Part shown: positions 1 to 4,120 of the stretch, piece after piece | How the letters are laid out: the number at the start of each line of letters is the position of its first letter | How positions within the stretch are numbered: the first letter of the stretch is position 1 | NCBI GenBank assembly: GCA_007117405.1 | Contig: SKGP01000040.1 | Span: 1 to 6,759, forward strand | DNA: 6,759 nucleotides | Reading direction: 5' to 3' | DNA from: Candidatus Woesearchaeota archaeon | Lineage (GTDB): Archaea; Nanobdellota; Nanobdellia; Woesearchaeales; UBA583 | Program-made: the position numbers and the translations under genes | Notes under the pieces: model-generated | Database searches by the model: none | Told to the model about the DNA's origin: nothing | What the model saw: the letters and a program-made list of their open reading frames with translations, nothing else

Positions 1-1541
1 TCTTCAATCCAAGCTGTTTTGTTTTTTGAATAAAACATTGGAATTATTTTATATTCCAAAGAATTCATAAAATCATCATACTCACTTATTGGAAACCCGC
101 CTCCATTCATTTCAAAAGACTCTATTGCCCATCCATCTAACCTTGAAAAATGCAAACAACCATTTACGGCGGCTTTCATCCCTGAAGTCCCAGAAGCCTC
201 ATTAGGTGGAATTGGAGTGTTAAGCCATAGGTCGCAACCTGAAAGTAAATATCTTGCAACTTCAATATTGTAATCTTCAATAAATGCAATAGATATTTCG
301 CCTGAAAGATTTTTTGCATTCTCAATAATTCTCCTCATAATATCCTTACCAATACCATCTTTTCCATGGGATTTTCCAGCAAACACAAATTGAACTTTCT
401 TACCTAATCTTCTTAAATTATCCATATTTTGGAATATCATCTCAGCATCTTTGTAAGCAATAAATCTCCTTGCAAATCCAATTGTTAAAATATCTTTTGA
501 AAATTTAGAACCAGTTATATTTCTACTATTAACAAAATCAACCATGTCTTTTTTTGCATTAAGATGAGCCTTGTAAAGTTCACTATTTGGAATCTTAAAT
601 ACATCAGATAATCTCTCAAAATCTTTCCTCCAATCTGGAATATACTTATCAAAAAGTTCACTCATATATTTACTAGTCCATCTTGACGAATATATCCCAT
701 TTGTAATATAATCAATAGTATGATATGGAAACATCTCTCTTGATACATCCATATGTTTTCTTGAAACAGCATTATGGCAATTGCTAAGACTAAGTGCCAA
801 TTTTGTAGTATTAAGCTCATCTTCACCTGCTAATTTTTTTATATGCCATGGAACCAAATCAGGTTCACCTTTAACTCTCTCATAAAAATCAGAATATTTA
901 AACTTGTCATGTCCAGCTGCAATTGGAGTATGGGTTGTGAAAACACATCTCTCTTTAACCTGTCCATCATCAAATCCATTTTTAATCCCAAGATCTCTAT
1001 ACATTTCAAGTGTTAAAAAAACACTATGACCTTCATTCATATGATACTTCTCTATATTATTATACCCTAGTTCTTTAAGTGCCCTATATCCTCCAACACC
1101 CAAAACAAGTTCTTGAGAAATTCTATCCCCCATATAAAGCCTATCTGTTATCTCTTTTCCTTTCTCTGTATTCTCATCAAGATTAGTATCAAGAAAATAA
1201 ATTGGAACTATGTGTCCCAAAACTCCTCTCTTTTCATATTTCCAAATTTTAATAAATACATCATCTCCAGAAATATTTACTTTTACTTGCTTTCCAGTAT
1301 CTTCTAAAAAATTTTTATAATCCCAAAAATCATCTTGTTCTTCCTGAACACCATTTACTATTTTTTGTTTGAAAAACCCATTTCTATAAAGAAGAGTTAC
1401 AGCGCAGAATGGAACATTCAAATCTGCCATTGCCATAATAGTCCCACCAGCAAGAATTCCAAGCCCACCAGAGTAAGTTTTAATATTCTCATCAATTCCT
1501 ATTTCTGCCGAGAAATAAGCAACTTTAATATCTTTTGACAT
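1..1541 (-). CDS. glgP: Alpha-glucan (glycogen/maltodextrin) phosphorylase, GT35 family, 3' end outside window
   Basis: This cytosolic PLP enzyme would cleave terminal alpha-1,4-linked glucose from glycogen or maltodextrin with phosphate, giving glucose 1-phosphate. I translated it by hand: 513 codons are open from ATG 1541 to the window edge with no stop. Visible motifs are VAYFSAEIG (7-15), YSGGLGILAGG (23-33), the HMNEGH segment (167-172), FTTHTPIAAGH (201-211), ITNG (279-282), FARRF followed by YK (356-364), and the PLP-binding motif EASGTSGMK with Lys456 as the Schiff-base lysine. The EASGTSGMK form and the short N-terminus (no long regulatory extension) match the distant, short phosphorylase family found in archaea and many bacteria, not the roughly 800-residue E. 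coli or animal enzymes. If it follows the short archaeal members (about 520-560 residues), only a few tens of residues are missing. After the PLP lysine the usual LDGWW..G segment reads LDGWAIES, a local variant. The start is supported by a TATA-like box about 25 bases upstream. Family confident; exact glucan substrate not determinable. Confidence 0.93.
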   Translation of the reverse strand, partial: MSKDIKVAYFSAEIGIDENIKTYSGGLGILAGGTIMAMADLNVPFCAVTLLYRNGFFKQKIVNGVQEEQDDFWDYKNFLEDTGKQVKVNISGDDVFIKIWKYEKRGVLGHIVPIYFLDTNLDENTEKGKEITDRLYMGDRISQELVLGVGGYRALKELGYNNIEKYHMNEGHSVFLTLEMYRDLGIKNGFDDGQVKERCVFTTHTPIAAGHDKFKYSDFYERVKGEPDLVPWHIKKLAGEDELNTTKLALSLSNCHNAVSRKHMDVSREMFPYHTIDYITNGIYSSRWTSKYMSELFDKYIPDWRKDFERLSDVFKIPNSELYKAHLNAKKDMVDFVNSRNITGSKFSKDILTIGFARRFIAYKDAEMIFQNMDNLRRLGKKVQFVFAGKSHGKDGIGKDIMRRIIENAKNLSGEISIAFIEDYNIEVARYLLSGCDLWLNTPIPPNEASGTSGMKAAVNGCLHFSRLDGWAIESFEMNGGGFPISEYDDFMNSLEYKIIPMFYSKNKTAWIE

Positions 1542-1562
1542 ACTTATTATTAATTGAAATAA

Positions 1563-1570
1563 TTTATATA
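1563..1570 (-). promoter_or_regulatory. TATA box of the glucan phosphorylase gene
   Basis: On the minus strand this reads TATATAAA, preceded by the A-rich stretch AGAAAA that could serve as a BRE. Its centre lies about 25 bases upstream of the ATG at 1541, so transcription would start at or next to the A of the start codon (leaderless). No Shine-Dalgarno motif precedes the ATG. The box sits in the 71-base gap after the 115-residue gene, which suggests separate transcription of glgP. Confidence 0.6.
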
Positions 1571-1612
1571 TTTTCTAAATAACTATTAAGTAATTAATAG
1601 AATTTAATGAAA

Positions 1613-1960
1613 TTAAAAAAAAACACCTATATTCTTATAAGGAATATCCTCTGGCCAAACCTTTACAACTCTTGCTGTAAAATAATTAATTCTGTTAATA
1701 TCCTCTCCTTTTAATTTATAGTAATTAACTCCTAAAAGTTTACAATAATCTTTATTATGTCCAATTCCCATTTGAATCTCAGATAAAAGTTCTTTTGGGA
1801 TGATGCCCTTATCTAATTTTGAATTATAATCTCTTGCTAATTTATTAAAATCACTATTCATAATTTGAGAAAAGTCTTTAATCTCACCAACTCTTTTTGC
1901 TTCATCATATATTAATGCCAATAAATCTCTAGCCATTTTTCTTTTATGGGGAAAACCCAT
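1613..1960 (-). CDS. Hypothetical basic small protein, 115 residues
   Basis: I do not recognise this protein. It is soluble-looking, with no signal peptide or membrane segment, and slightly basic (about 20 Lys/Arg against 15 Asp/Glu). The N-terminal half is predicted helical and charged, beginning MGFPHKRKMARDLLALIYDE. The second half contains GIGHNKDYCKLLG (65-77, one Cys) and a hydrophobic/aromatic C-terminus with ARVVKVWPEDIP (96-107) ending in FF. A well-placed TATA box supports the ATG at 1960 as the true start. The coding end is a run of nine T's (GTT TTT TTT T-AA), so the mRNA 3' end is poly-U across the last codons and stop. It lies between gpmA (55-base gap) and glgP (71-base gap) on the same strand, which does not by itself imply a metabolic role. 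A nucleic-acid-binding function is possible from the basic N-terminus but is not supported by a motif. It is accepted as a real gene because of its promoter, its strand, and the tight fit between its neighbours. Confidence 0.72.
   Translation of the reverse strand: MGFPHKRKMARDLLALIYDEAKRVGEIKDFSQIMNSDFNKLARDYNSKLDKGIIPKELLSEIQMGIGHNKDYCKLLGVNYYKLKGEDINRINYFTARVVKVWPEDIPYKNIGVFF
1615..1623 (-). terminator. Possible U-tract terminator overlapping the end of the 115-residue gene
   Basis: The minus strand carries nine consecutive T's that run through the last two Phe codons into the stop codon. Archaeal RNA polymerase is known to terminate at U-rich tracts without a hairpin. Here the tract overlaps the coding end instead of following it, so it may be only a coding feature, or release could occur a few bases further on. 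Confidence 0.3.
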
Positions 1961-1979
1961 GTTTTTACAAAGAATAACA

Positions 1980-1987
1980 TTTATAAA
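1980..1987 (-). promoter_or_regulatory. TATA box of the 115-residue gene
   Basis: The octamer TTTATAAA (same on both strands) is centred about 24 bases upstream of the ATG at 1960 and preceded on the minus strand by an A-rich run. This spacing predicts a leaderless transcript. It supports both the start chosen for the 115-residue gene and its transcription apart from gpmA. Confidence 0.6.
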
Positions 1988-1999
1988 TTTTTTTATTAT

Positions 2000-2026
2000 A
2001 TTAATTAAGTAAAAATTAATTAAGTA
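2000..2026. repeat. Two copies of a 12-bp direct repeat at the gpmA 3' end
   Basis: ATTAATTAAGTA occurs at 2000-2011 and again at 2015-2026, giving a 15-base period with the palindrome TTAATTAA in each copy. The second copy overlaps the last codons and TAA stop of gpmA. On the minus strand five T's directly follow the stop and lie between the copies. A small tandem duplication of the gene end is the simplest reading; a role in termination is possible but not shown. Confidence 0.55.
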
Positions 2027-2699
2027 TTTTTCTGCTTTTTAAATTCATTTTCGAATCAAACTCATATATATGAGGAACACCTGTCTTCATCTCAAATTCA
2101 ATAATTTGTTCCGGTGACATATTTTCAATATACATTACAATTGACCTTAGAGAATTTCCATGGGCAGAAACAATTACAGATTTTCCCTGTTTAAGATATG
2201 GTACTATATTTTTTTTAAAATATGGCAATGTTCTTTTTGCAGTATCCTTTAAACTCTCACCCTCCGGAGGGGCAATATCAAAACTCCTTCTCCAGATTTT
2301 TACTTGTTCTTCCCCATATTTTTTCATAGTTTCTTCTTTATTTAAACCTTGAAGTTTTCCATAATATCTCTCATTCAACTTCTCAGAAAGATACATAACA
2401 ATTTCTTTTTTATCTTCCTTTGACTTAGAATATTCATTATACCATTCTGGTTTTGATTGATGAACTCTAAGAAAATTACTTGAATAATTATTCAAATTCA
2501 AAATAGCAAACAAAGTTTCTTGAGCTCTAATTAAATTTGAAGTAAATGCAATATCAAACTTAAAATCTTTTAAAAGCTCCCCTGCTTTCTCTGCTTCCCT
2601 AACGCCATTTTTACTAAGAGAAACATCAACCCATCCAGTAAACCTATTCTGAAGATTCCATACAGACTGTCCATGCCTTACCAATATCAGTTTTCCCAT
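2016..2699 (-). CDS. gpmA: 2,3-bisphosphoglycerate-dependent phosphoglycerate mutase
   Basis: This cytosolic enzyme interconverts 3-phosphoglycerate and 2-phosphoglycerate through a phosphohistidine intermediate in glycolysis and gluconeogenesis. With ATG 2699 as start it has 227 residues and the full histidine-phosphatase-superfamily signature: LVRHGQS with phospho-acceptor His9, RFTGW (19-23), RAQET (58-62), LNERYYGKLQG with catalytic Glu110, WRRS, the PPEGESLKDT segment (144-153), and SAHGNSLR with the second catalytic His180. Between RAQET and the ERYYG motif it carries roughly 20 more residues than E. coli GpmA, a charged segment around 80-105. I recall similar inserts in some environmental bacterial and archaeal sequences but could not check this. 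The track-style TTG start nine bases upstream (2708) is rejected because the ATG at 2699 has a TATA box 25 bases upstream and begins directly before the conserved strand KLILVRHG. Archaea more often use the unrelated cofactor-independent mutase, so bacterial ancestry is likely. It is divergent from the membrane-protein gene. Confidence 0.95.
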   Translation of the reverse strand: MGKLILVRHGQSVWNLQNRFTGWVDVSLSKNGVREAEKAGELLKDFKFDIAFTSNLIRAQETLFAILNLNNYSSNFLRVHQSKPEWYNEYSKSKEDKKEIVMYLSEKLNERYYGKLQGLNKEETMKKYGEEQVKIWRRSFDIAPPEGESLKDTAKRTLPYFKKNIVPYLKQGKSVIVSAHGNSLRSIVMYIENMSPEQIIEFEMKTGVPHIYEFDSKMNLKSRKILN

Positions 2700-2720
2700 A
2701 ATAATCAATAAAAAACACTC

Positions 2721-2728
2721 TTTTTAAA
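2721..2728 (-). promoter_or_regulatory. TATA box of gpmA
   Basis: The minus strand reads TTTAAAAA, centred about 25 bases upstream of the ATG at 2699. The position predicts a leaderless mRNA and favours this ATG over the in-frame TTG at 2708. It lies in the 125-base divergent intergenic region shared with the plus-strand membrane-protein gene. Confidence 0.5.
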
Positions 2729-2797
2729 TCTAACTGAAAATATATCTAAAAAATAAAAAGTTGTAAATTTATGAAAAATAAGTAGTGACAAAAATAA

Positions 2798-2805
2798 TTA
2801 TACAT
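2798..2805 (+). promoter_or_regulatory. Weak TATA-like element of the membrane-protein gene
   Basis: TTATACAT is centred about 24 bases upstream of the ATG at 2825, the same spacing as at the other gene starts in the window. It matches the archaeal TATA consensus less well than the others. The surroundings are uniformly AT-rich, so a chance match is possible. Confidence 0.35.
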
Positions 2806-2824
2806 TTAACATATTAACTATTTA

Positions 2825-3397
2825 ATGAAACCATTCCCTACTGAAAAACTTGAATTCTTTTACAGTGATTTTGAAAAAAAACCACCCCTCCTAATGTTAC
2901 TCTTTATGGTTCTCTCACTAGGTTTTTATGCAATCAACTGGATATATTTTATGAACAAAAAACTTGATGAAATTGATGATGATTCCCCTCAACCCGAAAG
3001 AGGGCTAATTATTTTATTTTTTTTTCCAGTTGTTTTTTCAATAATTATGCAAATTTTGTATAATATAATGAAAATTCCTGAAGGAGTATTTTTATCAATA
3101 ACCTATACAGTATGGTCTCTAATTATATTCTTATCATTAAAATATATTTATGATTTTTGTCTTTCATACTCAAAAGTTACTCAAACAAATGCACTATTTT
3201 GGTACATATTTATATATTTAGGATTTCCTGCTGTTGTCCTATTCTTTTTTAACTTTCCATATGCTCTACCTCTAATGTTTTTCACAATGATTACAATTCC
3301 AGCAATGCAATCTTATATAAATAAAGAAGCAGAAAAATATCAATTAAAAAAGAAGGGAGATTACTTTAACTCAATGCACAAAGCAAGAAGTTATTAA
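2825..3397 (+). CDS. Multi-pass membrane protein, DUF4234-like N-terminus
   Basis: This 190-residue integral membrane protein has about five hydrophobic segments, near residues 21-43, 60-82, 87-108, 123-143 and 146-162. The N-terminus (about 20 residues) and the strongly basic C-terminus (residues 167-190, with KKKG) flank the membrane part. The first segment and what follows, LGFYAINWIYFMNKKLDEI, resembles the LGxYxxxWxYxxNKxL pattern of DUF4234-type proteins, whose function is unknown. That link is from memory of the pattern and is tentative. The Pro-rich acidic loop DDDSPQPERG (51-60) connects the first two segments. It is the only plus-strand gene in the window. It is divergent from gpmA, and its TAA stop overlaps the stop of the opposing 208-residue gene. 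No signal peptide cleavage site, transporter motif or catalytic residue is evident. It is accepted as real because of its length, coherent membrane topology and fit between neighbours. Confidence 0.82.
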   Translation: MKPFPTEKLEFFYSDFEKKPPLLMLLFMVLSLGFYAINWIYFMNKKLDEIDDDSPQPERGLIILFFFPVVFSIIMQILYNIMKIPEGVFLSITYTVWSLIIFLSLKYIYDFCLSYSKVTQTNALFWYIFIYLGFPAVVLFFFNFPYALPLMFFTMITIPAMQSYINKEAEKYQLKKKGDYFNSMHKARSY

Positions 3398-4020
3398 TGA
3401 AGTTTCTTTGCAGGGAAAATATCTGGGACATAAGTATTAGGTCTAAAAGTAATATCTGTCACACCAAAAAGCATTGGCGTATTAACACCACCAATCGCAC
3501 CATTTGAAATAACAAAACCTGGATTTCTAATTATTTGACCCATATCTTCCAAAGAGTAAATTGACTCATTGTGTTGTTGAGGAAACTTCTTTGTTGCAAG
3601 ACCTAGTCTTGGCATTTGGAAATAAAGGCCAGATATATCAATAGGTAAATGATATTTATCATTAAAATCTGAAATTGTAGCTAAATACTTATTAGAAGTT
3701 GAATCTATTTTTGACAAAAGCCTATCTCTCTGATATACTTCATATGATCCCACATCCTCAAATTCTTCATCTAATATATAATCATCTAAAGTTTTTACAA
3801 ATTCCTGAGAAAATGAAATAGGTCTTCTGTATACAAAATCACCTCGCAATACATACAAATTTCTATCTAAAGGCAATTTCTGTGATTTTAAAAATTTTTT
3901 AAAATTTAAAATTTGTGTAGAATATGTATCATCCATTGAAAAAATCCTATAATTGCCATTAGTAGCATCTCTAAATTGAGAACCAAGGCCCTCTCTATCT
4001 GTAATTTCTATTAATTCCAT
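3394..4020 (-). CDS. Hypothetical soluble protein, 208 residues, no recognised family
   Basis: I do not recognise this protein. It has no membrane segment or signal peptide, and contains neither Cys nor Trp in 208 residues. The sequence alternates beta-type and charged helical stretches: an N-terminal acidic part, RNLYVLRGDFVYRRPISF (53-70), an acidic patch ILDEEFEDVG (82-91), a middle helix, GLYFQMPRLGLATKK (131-145), then a glycine-rich section ISNGAIGGVNTP (171-182) and the C-terminus PDIFPAKKLH. No nucleotide-binding loop, metal site or catalytic motif could be identified. The reading frame spans the whole interval and the other frames are broken. It follows ppsA on the same strand with a 100-base gap that holds a T-rich tract and a TATA box, so it is probably transcribed on its own. 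Its stop overlaps that of the convergent membrane-protein gene. A lineage-restricted protein is the best current description. Confidence 0.75.
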   Translation of the reverse strand: MELIEITDREGLGSQFRDATNGNYRIFSMDDTYSTQILNFKKFLKSQKLPLDRNLYVLRGDFVYRRPISFSQEFVKTLDDYILDEEFEDVGSYEVYQRDRLLSKIDSTSNKYLATISDFNDKYHLPIDISGLYFQMPRLGLATKKFPQQHNESIYSLEDMGQIIRNPGFVISNGAIGGVNTPMLFGVTDITFRPNTYVPDIFPAKKLH

Positions 4021-4050
4021 ATTTAATCAATAATTTGATATAATTTAATA

Positions 4051-4058
4051 TTTATAAA
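4051..4058 (-). promoter_or_regulatory. TATA box of the 208-residue gene
   Basis: TTTATAAA is centred about 34 bases upstream of the ATG at 4020, ten bases further than at the other genes, so it predicts a leader of about 8-10 bases. A second candidate, TTAAATTATA on the minus strand at 4039-4048, would give the usual 24-base spacing and a leaderless mRNA. The sequence does not decide between them, and no Shine-Dalgarno motif precedes the ATG. Confidence 0.45.
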
Positions 4059-4097
4059 TCTACTCATTAGGAGTTACATTATGAAATTTGAATTCAT

Positions 4098-4119
4098 AAA
4101 AATAAAATAATATAAAAAA
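4098..4119 (-). terminator. T-rich termination tract after ppsA
   Basis: Directly after the ppsA stop the minus strand reads a run of six T's followed by ATATTATTTTATTTTT. Hairpin-independent termination at such T-rich stretches is established for archaeal RNA polymerase. The tract separates ppsA from the TATA box of the next gene, which fits separate transcription units. Confidence 0.4.
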
Positions 4120-4120
4120 T

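Noticed and set aside
1113..1538. Two plus-strand reading frames of 64 and 67 codons
   Set aside because: They lie antisense within the well-supported glucan phosphorylase gene, have low-complexity Ile/Phe/Asn/Ser composition and no promoter or family resemblance.
2706..2708. TTG as the start codon of gpmA
   Set aside because: The ATG at 2699 sits at the right distance from a TATA box and directly before the conserved first strand.
2709..2824. Search for a small RNA or tRNA in the divergent gap between gpmA and the membrane gene
   Set aside because: No cloverleaf, G/C-rich stem or other structured element is visible; the region is plain AT-rich promoter sequence.
4079..4099. 7-bp inverted repeat (TTATGAA / TTCATAA) with a 7-base loop downstream of ppsA
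   Set aside because: The stem is short and AT-rich and is not followed by a T-run on the minus strand; the T-rich tract nearer the stop is a better terminator candidate.
4069..4110. AGGAG followed seven bases later by a 9-codon plus-strand reading frame (MKFEFIKIK)
   Set aside because: It is very short, in a gap between two minus-strand genes, and other genes in the window do not use Shine-Dalgarno sequences; chance is likely.
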